64,000 nucleotides of DNA. Origin: Salipaludibacillus sp047795645 (GTDB lineage Bacteria > Bacillota > Bacilli > Bacillales > Salisediminibacteriaceae). The stretch covers positions 3,162,001 through 3,226,000 of the forward strand of contig NZ_CP181045.1 of assembly GCF_047795645.1 (NCBI RefSeq), written 5' to 3'. This document shows positions 25,367-33,345 of the stretch, piece by piece. Both the position numbers and the translations under genes were made by a program. Each line of letters starts with the position of its first letter. Position 1 is the stretch's first letter. The notes below the pieces were generated by a model, which saw nothing but the letters and a program-made list of their open reading frames with translations, was not told the DNA's origin and did no database searches.

Positions 25367-28300
25367 TTAAGCTTTTCTTTGTCTTCTGGTAAGAATCAAG
25401 AAAGCTAATCCAATAATTACTAGACCTATTCCGAATATAATCATATTATATGTGGTAGTTGCTGTATCAGGTAATAAACCTCCATCATCATCCTCGGTTG
25501 TATCAATTACTTCTTTTTCCATATCTTCAGATTGAATAGTTTCATCAGATATTTCTCCTGTTTCCTTTTCTTTTTCCTTTTCATAGGCAACAGTTGATAT
25601 TAGTGTATTCGTAATATCAAAACCATCGATCGACGTTTCATAACCACTGACTGGCTCTTCTTCGATCGTGTAGCTATACTCGACACCTTGCTCATCGTAT
25701 TTAGGCAACTCATCGAAGGTGTAGACCCAGCCATTCTCCGCGGTGACTTCTTCTGTTCCGACATTCTCACCGTTTTGAAGAAGGTTGACAACTATCATGT
25801 CTGGACGGTCTTCCGACTCGTCATCTAACCACGATTTCGTTACCTCTATCGATGTTTCTCCTGATCGGACGTTCGTGATGTCGTAGCCGTTAACTAACGT
25901 TGTATATCCATCGACCTCATGTTCTTCCACGGTATACGTAATCGATTGACCGTTCTCATCGTATGCAGCTAAATAGTCAAACTGATATTGCCAGTCATTG
26001 TCTGCCGTCATATCTACCGTCTCGTACACGGCTCCGTTCTGGAGCAGATCGACCGTGATCGAGGTTGGTCTATCTTCTGACTCGTCATCCAACCATGCTT
26101 TTGTCACCGCGACAGATGTTTCACCCGTTCGCGTATTGATAAGCTCGTAACCGTTAATTTTTGAATCGTATCCAGGTACGCCGTGCTCTGTCACTGTGTA
26201 TGCATAAGCTTTCCCTTGCTCATTAAATTCAGCAAGATTGGTAAAGCTATATGCCCAGTCCATCTCTGCATCTATTTCTTGTGTCTCAATAACCGCGCCG
26301 TCTTTTAGTAAGTTTACGACAATCGTTTCCGGTCGATCTTCTGGATCATCGTCTCTCCATGTTTTGCTCACATCTACATCAATCGTTCCGACGCGTAAAT
26401 TCGTGATATTATAACCATCAATCGATGTTTCATATCCACTCACTGGTTTTTCGACGATCGTGTAGCTATACTCCACACCCTGCTCATCATATTTTGGCAA
26501 ATCTTCGAAGGTATAGACCCAGCCATTCTCCGCGGTGACTTCTTCTGTTCCAACAATCTCACCGTTTTGCAGAAGGTTCACCTCGATCATGTCCGGACGA
26601 TCTTCTGACTCGGCATCTAACCATTCTTTCGTCACTTCTACAGATGTTTCACCCGACCGGACGTTCGTGATGTCGTAGTGATCGATGATCGAATCATAAC
26701 CATCAACCGGTACTTCTTCGATCGTATAATCGTACACAACACCGTTTTCATCGAATGCATCCAGCTCATCGAAACTGTAACGCCAGTTTGTATCATTCGT
26801 AATTTCCTGTACCTCTAAGACCTCACCATTTTGAAGAAGCTGAACTTCAATCAAATCTGGTCGATCTTCTGACTCGTTATCTAACCACGTCTTTGTCCCT
26901 TCTACCTCAGTAGATCCAACACGCAAATTTGTAATCTCATAACCATCGATCGACGTTTCATAACCACTGACTCGCTCTTCTTCGATCGTATAGTCATATT
27001 CATTTCCATTTGCATCAATTGCATCAAGACCTTCAAATGAGTAGGTCCAATTATCATCACTTGTCAGCTCTGCCTCATTAATCCTCTCCCCGTTTTGCAA
27101 AAGGTTAACGGTAATCGAGTCTGGGCGCAAACCAGATTGATTATTATCGTCTTTCCATATCTTCACAATATTGATATCGACTAATTGATAGTTTGGAACT
27201 TGTACTTCAACTCTAGCATCAGAACCAAATTCAATCTCGAATGGAATGTCTCCCCTAAGCCCTTGATAACCTTCAAGCGGCTCTACTTCTTCAAATACAT
27301 ACTGACCTGGCCGTAAATTTTCTACTATGATTTGACCATTTTCATCAGTTGAGTGAATAGTTTCATCATACGTGCCATCATTGACTAATGAAACGGCATT
27401 TAATGTGAACGCTACACCTTCTAACGTATCTTCAGAATTACCATCAACTTTAATCAGTTCGACTGTTCCTGTAATAATTTCGTTTTCGACCTTTCCTATA
27501 TAAATCGTTTCCGTGTTTGTTCCAGCTTTTACTTCAAACGGTTCAGTTACCCCGTCACCTTGAATGGTATAACCAGTTGGTGCTTCTGTTTCTTGTAATC
27601 GATACTCGCCTTCTGGTAATCCTGTAATACGTAGTTCACCGTTCGTATCTGTCACTAAGCCAGTAAAACCATCGATTGTTTCATCCGTATTATTGGCATT
27701 CACCACATCAAAAACTGCACCTGCTAGAATATACTCACTGTCTGCATCTACTTTCTGCAGCTGAATATCTGCATATGGGCTGTTTTCAACTTCTACGATT
27801 ATCGTCTGAGTATGGTGAACATGATTAAGTGTAACCTCTACTTCAATCGGCTCATCACTTATGATATAACCTTCTGGTGATGCACTTTCTTCTATTTGAT
27901 AGGTTCCTGGTTTTAAATCGTCAAAAATAACGATTCCATCTTCATTTGTTGTTGCTATCTGTTCATCAACTGTATATTTCCCACTTACATAAATCAAAGT
28001 GAATGCAGCATCTTCAAGCGTTTTACCATTAATGTCATCTTTTTTCGTTAGTTTGATAGATGTTGCTCTCACTTCATTTTCAATTGTACCCGTACCAATT
28101 TCAATCGGATCTTGTTGACCTAACTCAATTTCAAATGGAATTGGCTCATCATCTAAAATCGTAAATCCAAATGGGGCCTGGGTTTCCACTAATTGATAAT
28201 TCCCTGGGCGCAAATCTCCCGTACTAACGAAGCCATTTTCATCAGATGTTACAGTTCGTACAAAATAACCTGATACTGTCTGAACTTCAAATAGTGCACC

Positions 28301-31300
28301 TTCGAGTCCTGATCCATCCTCGGCGTCCACTTTTTTCATTTCAGCACTTCCATGAATCAATTTATTTTTTACAGTTATTTCTGAATTGACCTGATTAACC
28401 GTAACAGTTACGGTATCTTCAATTCCCGCTACATAACCCTCAGGAGCTTCTGATTCTTTTAATAGATAATTACTGTACAACAGGTTATTAAACGCAGCAA
28501 TTCCATTGGCATCTGTTGTCGCAGTTCTGAGTAGCACAACTCCGGTTTCATCGTAAAGTTCGAAAGTTGCCCCTTCCAATACTTCATCGGTGTCATCAAA
28601 GTCAACTTTTGTCACTTGTAGTGAACCGACTTCACCAGTAATTGAACCACTGATATTATTAAAACTAATCCTATTTGATGTTTCGTTGCTATCAACGATT
28701 TCTTCTTCGCCTTTCGCTTCAAACGTTACTTTATTAGAAATTGTCCCATCGCCCTCGTAAAGAATATACGAATCATATTCTAGAACGTAAGCACTGTCGA
28801 CTTCGTTTTCAAATGCAACCGTAAACGACTCTTGGCCACTTTCGTCTTCGCTAAATTCTAGTGTATAATCTTCCCCCTCTTCTAAAGTCACGTTCGAGTT
28901 CTTATTAATATTGTTCCCATTGATCGTCGTTTCATAGATAACTAACGTATCTCTTAGAATCGTCTGATTGATACTTGGAATATCTGTTATTACTAGGTCT
29001 GATACTGTAGATTGGCTAAAGTTAATATTAATACTCCAATTTACGATCCGACCATTTGCTTGATTTTGCTGTCCGCGCTTATTCAAAAACTCCCCACCAT
29101 AACGAGGATTTACCGTCGCAGACAGATCAATATCATCCTTGTTACTACTTATTATAGTCGCTTCATTAAAGTATTTACCTTTAACGACCCGATCGTTAAG
29201 GTCTGTTGTATACTCAACAATGAAAGGAGTTGTAATATCACCTAAAGTTACGGTAAATCCGGGTTCACCTTCAGGACCTGTTGCTTCTTCGATCACAAAC
29301 CCCGTAACCTCTTCTCCCTTTTCGTAACCATTTGCACTTCCAGTTAAATTCATTTGATAAACTTTAACACTATCAATCTCAAAGTTCTGATTCCCTAAAA
29401 TAAAGTCCTCCACGACGACATTATCGAGTGTTTCCTTATTATAGTTAACCCCGATGGTCCACGTGATTTCTTTATTCTCAAGGTCATAGCTGCCGTGTTT
29501 AAAACCGTTATTTTTCGTATAATCATCTGGGTCAAACGTAGCGTCATCCTCACGCGTTACCGGCTCAGTTTCACTTTCAGGCACCCATTCAAGCGAAACA
29601 CTGTTTGTGTAACCATCACTTCCTCTGCCCGCTTCATCTATGTTAAATGAAGTTGTATACGTAATATAAACACGTTTTTCTAAATCTTGATTGAATTGAA
29701 TCTCTATTACTCCAGTTGATTCATCATAGCTATAATCATACTGGTCACCGTCTCCCCAAGTATCGCCATCATGCGTCACTTGTAAGTTCTCCGGTGTAAA
29801 CCCTTCTGGTAAAGTATCCGTGAAAATAACATCTTTCATCACTCGTTCATCACGGTTTATTAACACCGACCAGTTCGTTTCTTTTGTTTCGTAGTCAGTT
29901 GAACCGTGAGATTTAATGAAGATCCCTTGCCTAATCGGCCGACTGCCTTCTGACGTGTTATCAAATTCATCTGATATCGTATTATCTATCGTGATATCGG
30001 CATCCACACGATCGATTGCTGTTGTCTCATAAATAATCTTATAAGCTCCATGAATCTGTTCTTTAAAATTAAAATTAAAACCCTCGTCTGTCACTGTTAG
30101 CGTATAATCATCAGGGCTAACAGATGTTGTCCCCACTTCTTCTCCCGTATCCTGATCAATCTCCACAGCCATCACAACAAAGCTACTGTCGACTAATTTT
30201 TGATTATCGCCAAAAATATCAGCCAGCTTCGCATCATCCTGTGAGATGACTTTTTCATCATAGTTATATCTTACTTCCCAACTAATTGTTTGGGAAACGT
30301 CATCGTAATGTGTAGCCTCCTTCTCAAGTGGTTGGCCACGATTTACAGAAACACTCGCTTGTGTACTGACTGGATCATACTCATCTCCAGATAATGTTAC
30401 ATTGTTTTTATATGTTTGACCGATCATATCGTTGACTTCTGTTTTATAAACCACTCGATAAGCTGAATCAATCGTACCCAGTTCAAGCGGGAACACAGAG
30501 CCAAACTCATGATCCATTAACTCTGTAGCGCCATCAACTTCACCGTTGGCATTCATATTCAGCTGATAAACTCTTAAAGAGCCATCTATAAATGAATGAT
30601 CACCCTCTGTAAGGACATCTTCTAATACAGCATTTTCGATCGTTTGCAGGTTTTTATTTAAATCAACCGTCCATTCAATCGTTTCTGTATTGTAGCCACG
30701 ATTCCCAATCCCACGCTTTTCAATGGCAGCCGCATCGGGAATAAATATAATAGGGAACTCCAAATTATCTTCCCCTGAAATAGGAATTATAATCGTGTCA
30801 CCAATGGCTGGTCCGTCATAGTTTTCATCGAAATTAGATTCAAGCTTAATATTCCCTGTAATATTTGATTCCATCTGAATATTTTCATTGAAGGTAATAA
30901 TAATGTCATTACCTTCTGTGTAGAAAGAACCAAAAATAGTACCATCTCCACGCGCCAGATCCTGTTGTTCTGTTTCTGGAACATGAGGAATCTTGAAAAT
31001 GTCAGGCACTTGGATTGTGAAGGTTGACCCATCACCATAAATATGATTATTAGGTAAAGCAAATTCATATTTCAGCACGAGCTCTGATTGATTATAAGGA
31101 CTCTCGATAATTATTTCTTCACCATTTTGGAGCTCAACCCCATCTTTTGTCAACGTCACTCCAGTGATGATATTTTCCGTAATTTCAGTACTCATAACAG
31201 AAAAATCTTCTGTTGGTACTAATGACTCTTCTTCAGACTGAGGCTCACCACTTTCCTCGACCTTATCCTTTATGTCATCTTCATTTTCATTTCCGTCGTT

Positions 31301-31900
31301 CTCTTCCGTCACTTGCTCTGTTTCATTTTCAGTCTCTTCACCAGATTCTTCATTAAATTGCTCATCGGATGAACTAGATTCTTCTTCTAACACTTCTTCT
31401 GCATTCGTATCAGCTGATTCATCGAGATTATTTCCTTCCTCCTCTTCTTCAATCTCAACTACAGCCTCGAAGTGGATCGTTCCTTCAGCGTTTTCATATT
31501 TTTCAATAATCTCGTTGAACGTCACAGTTAATGTTCCATCAAGTGTTATGTCATACTTTCCCACTTCCACAAGGTCTTCCTCTACATCCTGATCAACATT
31601 CACAGCACCTGACATTTCCTGTTCTAGATGTAGTTCATCAGGTAAAGCAAGTACTTCAGAATAACCTTCTTTTATCTCTACCTCTGAACTAGACCATAAG
31701 ACTTCTACTTCTATTTTTGTTGATTCTTCCAACTTGTCCAAATCAACTTTCTGACCTTCCTCATCAGCGAATGTCACATCTTTAAACACACTCGGATCAA
31801 TATTACTTGCTGCAGCTCCGAGCGGAATAAATAGACTGCTTGAGATTGTCTGAAAAACCAATGTCATGATTAACAACATATTCAACGTCTTTTTAGCCAT
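25367..31900 (-). CDS. Giant LPXTG adhesin with collagen-binding, SpaA and Cna-B repeats
   Basis: A 2177-aa surface protein. Signal peptide about 1-32; strongly acidic stretch about 140-235; an adhesin Ig-like domain (about 240-395); five collagen-binding-type domains beginning near 400, 530, 663, 803 and 942; five SpaA/prealbumin-like domains near 1093, 1185, 1283, 1378 and 1481 (each starting with a Lys as in LQVTKVD); six Cna-B domains near 1577, 1667, 1750, 1843, 1930 and 2020 (K[TSE]WLD-ESEDRP, about 88 aa each); then LPDTA at about 2142, a membrane helix and RRQRKA. In these families Lys-Asn isopeptide bonds stiffen the domains. The role is probably attachment to a host or plant surface; ligand unknown. 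GAGGG precedes the ATG. Confidence 0.92.
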   Translation of the reverse strand: MAKKTLNMLLIMTLVFQTISSSLFIPLGAAASNIDPSVFKDVTFADEEGQKVDLDKLEESTKIEVEVLWSSSEVEIKEGYSEVLALPDELHLEQEMSGAVNVDQDVEEDLVEVGKYDITLDGTLTVTFNEIIEKYENAEGTIHFEAVVEIEEEEEGNNLDESADTNAEEVLEEESSSSDEQFNEESGEETENETEQVTEENDGNENEDDIKDKVEESGEPQSEEESLVPTEDFSVMSTEITENIITGVTLTKDGVELQNGEEIIIESPYNQSELVLKYEFALPNNHIYGDGSTFTIQVPDIFKIPHVPETEQQDLARGDGTIFGSFYTEGNDIIITFNENIQMESNITGNIKLESNFDENYDGPAIGDTIIIPISGEDNLEFPIIFIPDAAAIEKRGIGNRGYNTETIEWTVDLNKNLQTIENAVLEDVLTEGDHSFIDGSLRVYQLNMNANGEVDGATELMDHEFGSVFPLELGTIDSAYRVVYKTEVNDMIGQTYKNNVTLSGDEYDPVSTQASVSVNRGQPLEKEATHYDDVSQTISWEVRYNYDEKVISQDDAKLADIFGDNQKLVDSSFVVMAVEIDQDTGEEVGTTSVSPDDYTLTVTDEGFNFNFKEQIHGAYKIIYETTAIDRVDADITIDNTISDEFDNTSEGSRPIRQGIFIKSHGSTDYETKETNWSVLINRDERVMKDVIFTDTLPEGFTPENLQVTHDGDTWGDGDQYDYSYDESTGVIEIQFNQDLEKRVYITYTTSFNIDEAGRGSDGYTNSVSLEWVPESETEPVTREDDATFDPDDYTKNNGFKHGSYDLENKEITWTIGVNYNKETLDNVVVEDFILGNQNFEIDSVKVYQMNLTGSANGYEKGEEVTGFVIEEATGPEGEPGFTVTLGDITTPFIVEYTTDLNDRVVKGKYFNEATIISSNKDDIDLSATVNPRYGGEFLNKRGQQNQANGRIVNWSININFSQSTVSDLVITDIPSINQTILRDTLVIYETTINGNNINKNSNVTLEEGEDYTLEFSEDESGQESFTVAFENEVDSAYVLEYDSYILYEGDGTISNKVTFEAKGEEEIVDSNETSNRISFNNISGSITGEVGSLQVTKVDFDDTDEVLEGATFELYDETGVVLLRTATTDANGIAAFNNLLYSNYLLKESEAPEGYVAGIEDTVTVTVNQVNSEITVKNKLIHGSAEMKKVDAEDGSGLEGALFEVQTVSGYFVRTVTSDENGFVSTGDLRPGNYQLVETQAPFGFTILDDEPIPFEIELGQQDPIEIGTGTIENEVRATSIKLTKKDDINGKTLEDAAFTLIYVSGKYTVDEQIATTNEDGIVIFDDLKPGTYQIEESASPEGYIISDEPIEVEVTLNHVHHTQTIIVEVENSPYADIQLQKVDADSEYILAGAVFDVVNANNTDETIDGFTGLVTDTNGELRITGLPEGEYRLQETEAPTGYTIQGDGVTEPFEVKAGTNTETIYIGKVENEIITGTVELIKVDGNSEDTLEGVAFTLNAVSLVNDGTYDETIHSTDENGQIIVENLRPGQYVFEEVEPLEGYQGLRGDIPFEIEFGSDARVEVQVPNYQLVDINIVKIWKDDNNQSGLRPDSITVNLLQNGERINEAELTSDDNWTYSFEGLDAIDANGNEYDYTIEEERVSGYETSIDGYEITNLRVGSTEVEGTKTWLDNESEDRPDLIEVQLLQNGEVLEVQEITNDTNWRYSFDELDAFDENGVVYDYTIEEVPVDGYDSIIDHYDITNVRSGETSVEVTKEWLDAESEDRPDMIEVNLLQNGEIVGTEEVTAENGWVYTFEDLPKYDEQGVEYSYTIVEKPVSGYETSIDGYNITNLRVGTIDVDVSKTWRDDDPEDRPETIVVNLLKDGAVIETQEIDAEMDWAYSFTNLAEFNEQGKAYAYTVTEHGVPGYDSKINGYELINTRTGETSVAVTKAWLDDESEDRPTSITVDLLQNGAVYETVDMTADNDWQYQFDYLAAYDENGQSITYTVEEHEVDGYTTLVNGYDITNVRSGETSIEVTKSWLDDESEDRPDMIVVNLLQNGENVGTEEVTAENGWVYTFDELPKYDEQGVEYSYTIEEEPVSGYETSIDGFDITNTLISTVAYEKEKEKETGEISDETIQSEDMEKEVIDTTEDDDGGLLPDTATTTYNMIIFGIGLVIIGLAFLILTRRQRKA

Positions 31901-32150
31901 GTTAATTCCCTCTTTCTATTCCATCATTGTGAATAGGTAAATCATTTAAGAACTTGATTCATTGGCACACTTAAAACAACTGATTCACTCACACGTAAAT
32001 CAGTTGAATCTTCCAATTTCTAGTTCGCCCCTTAAAGAAAAATGTTTACTAATCACATATAATATTCCTCCCTATAATATTGATATTTTTGTAAGCTTGC
32101 TCCTTCCTACAATATTGCTATTTTGTATTTTTATTCCTAGTTTTTGTTTA
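31901..32150. other. Upstream region of the adhesin gene with a direct repeat
   Basis: No gene is visible. CCTATAATATTGATATTTTTG (32071-32091) recurs as CCTACAATATTGCTATTTTG (32106-32125), 35 bases apart, which may be a regulator site or chance in AT-rich DNA. No convincing promoter could be fixed. Confidence 0.3.
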
Positions 32151-32175
32151 CCGTGGGGACGGTTCTTCCGGTAAA
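32151..32175 (+). repeat. A-type repeat opening decayed locus 1
   Basis: CGTGGGGACGGTTCTTCCGG in plus orientation. With the opposite copy at 32998 it encloses decayed locus 1. Confidence 0.7.
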
Positions 32176-32261
32176 CGATTGTTAATTCCAATCATCCTTC
32201 TCTCGTGTTAACGTATCGCAGTCAATTAATTTAAGTTATTTCGATGTATTGCAGGGATAAA

Positions 32262-32640
32262 ATACGCAAAAAAAACAAGCATTTAAAATGCTTATTAGGG
32301 TATCGTATTTTCAAGTAGAAGTGGAAGTGCTAGTAAGCGAAATAATAGAATCAATTATTGTCGTAGGATTACCAGATACTTTTAAAAGAATCGAAGGAGT
32401 TAGTTTCAGCAGCAGTATATAAATAATTTACTATTAGTAGCCATTAATCTCCTCCTAAGATAAAAAGAATGGCCCTTATTTGACTTAACCATGCGATTAT
32501 TCTTGATATATTAATAGTAGAAACTTCTTAAAGGAGTCTGTCCTTTCTGCAGAACGAATGCTAGGAGCTAAAATTAATACTTTAGATTATATTTTTAATA
32601 GCCGTGATTTGTTTCATTAGTACTAATAGAATTGGTCTAT
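32262..32640 (+). pseudogene. Decayed locus copy 1, with a YifB/ComM-like fragment
   Basis: This AT-rich stretch resembles two others (50272-50650 and 60712-60930). Copy 1 keeps an open stretch at 32288-32424 reading QVEVEVLVSEIIESIIVVGL and then PDTFKRIEGV. That resembles the N-terminus of YifB/ComM Mg-chelatase-like proteins (VEVxVS..ESxVVVGLPD.S.KES). A second coding-like block (FLKESVLS) is shared by all copies. It is certainly not functional. The YifB match is by eye and partial. Confidence 0.5.
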
Positions 32641-32647
32641 ATTTAAT

Positions 32648-32802
32648 GTGTATCAATTTACACTTGAAGGCATGGATACTTCCGACTTTGCTGAAGTATG
32701 TATACAATGCTTCTCTTAGGATTAGTTTTACTCCTTATAGGAACTGCAACATTCTTAATCTCACGTAAAATGGGACGAAGGAACTGCACTCAGAATATTT
32801 AA
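32648..32802 (+). pseudogene. Remnant of a duplicate beta-helix LPXTG gene, 3' end
   Basis: Bases 32697-32802 match 37842-37947, the end of the beta-helix protein gene, at all but one of 106 positions. Bases 32648-32696 match 37312-37360 with about three differences. The pieces in between (about 480 bases in the intact gene, including LPETS) are deleted at a shared AAG. This is therefore a deleted second copy of the gene's 3' end, lying upstream of the intact one. Confidence 0.92.
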
Positions 32803-32837
32803 AGTGAAAGGGGACCGAATTCTCACGGATCCCGATA

Positions 32838-32957
32838 TCAGCATAGAACCAAAAAATATATGCATAATCCCGCTTCTTTTGTGCATTAACTCCCTAATTT
32901 TCAGCATAAACCTCGAGTTTTGTGCATACAACTCCGATTTTTCAGCATAAATCCTCA
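32838..32957 (+). repeat. Phased GCATA array 3
   Basis: GCAT boxes begin at 32841, 32862, 32883, 32904, 32924 and 32945 (steps 21, 21, 21, 20, 21), alternating ATCAGCATA/TTTCAGCATA with TTTTGTGCATA. The short minus-strand ORF over it is a by-product. Confidence 0.82.
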
Positions 32958-32997
32958 ATACAGTAAAAGGAAAGGTCCATCCTCCGCCTAAATATTT

Positions 32998-33046
32998 CGA
33001 CCATAAGAACCGTCCCCATGGTCACCCATGGTCACCCATGACCGGC
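32998..33046 (-). repeat. A-type repeat with a triplicated 10-bp tail
   Basis: AAGAACCGTCCCCATGGTCA is followed by further copies of the unit CCATGGTCAC (33016-33035 and a partial third). It is the closing, inverted partner of the copy at 32151. Confidence 0.75.
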
Positions 33047-33196
33047 TCCCCTATCTGTGTTATTTTTCAAAGATGTTTTAACATTTTTATTATTGTAAAA
33101 TTCTAATAACGAATCTAAGATGTAATAGATATATATAATACATCTGAATTTCTGACTTAATTTACATACCTCCTAGAATTTACTTCTCATACTTTC

Positions 33197-33276
33197 TCTA
33201 CATTTATAGTGACATACCAATATAATCATTTAAAAATGATAACGGTTTCATTTCATTAAAAATGTTACCGCTTACA
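33197..33276 (+). promoter_or_regulatory. Promoter and two LacI/CcpA-type operators of the beta-helix gene
   Basis: TCTACA (33197-33202) and TATAAT (33221-33226), 18 apart, are a likely promoter. Directly downstream lie TGATAACGGTTTCA (33237-33250) and TGTTACCGCTTACA (33263-33276), each one base from the cre pattern, with centres 26 bases apart. A LacI-family protein bound to both could block transcription; CcpA is one candidate. Confidence 0.6.
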
Positions 33277-33345
33277 AATTGCTTTTTTAAGGGGGTGATA
33301 GAAAAGATTTGTTTGCACATTTTATCAAAATGGAGGAGTGTCAGA

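Noticed and set aside
32838..32957. GCATA arrays as CRISPR arrays
   Set aside because: The period is only 21 bases, the conserved part is 5-10 bases, spacers are AT-rich and related, and no cas gene is present.
33262..33345. Upstream start for the beta-helix protein
   Set aside because: The extra 28 codons overlap the operator at 33263-33276 and have no ribosome site; the ATG at 33346 has GGAGGAG and opens a proper signal peptide.
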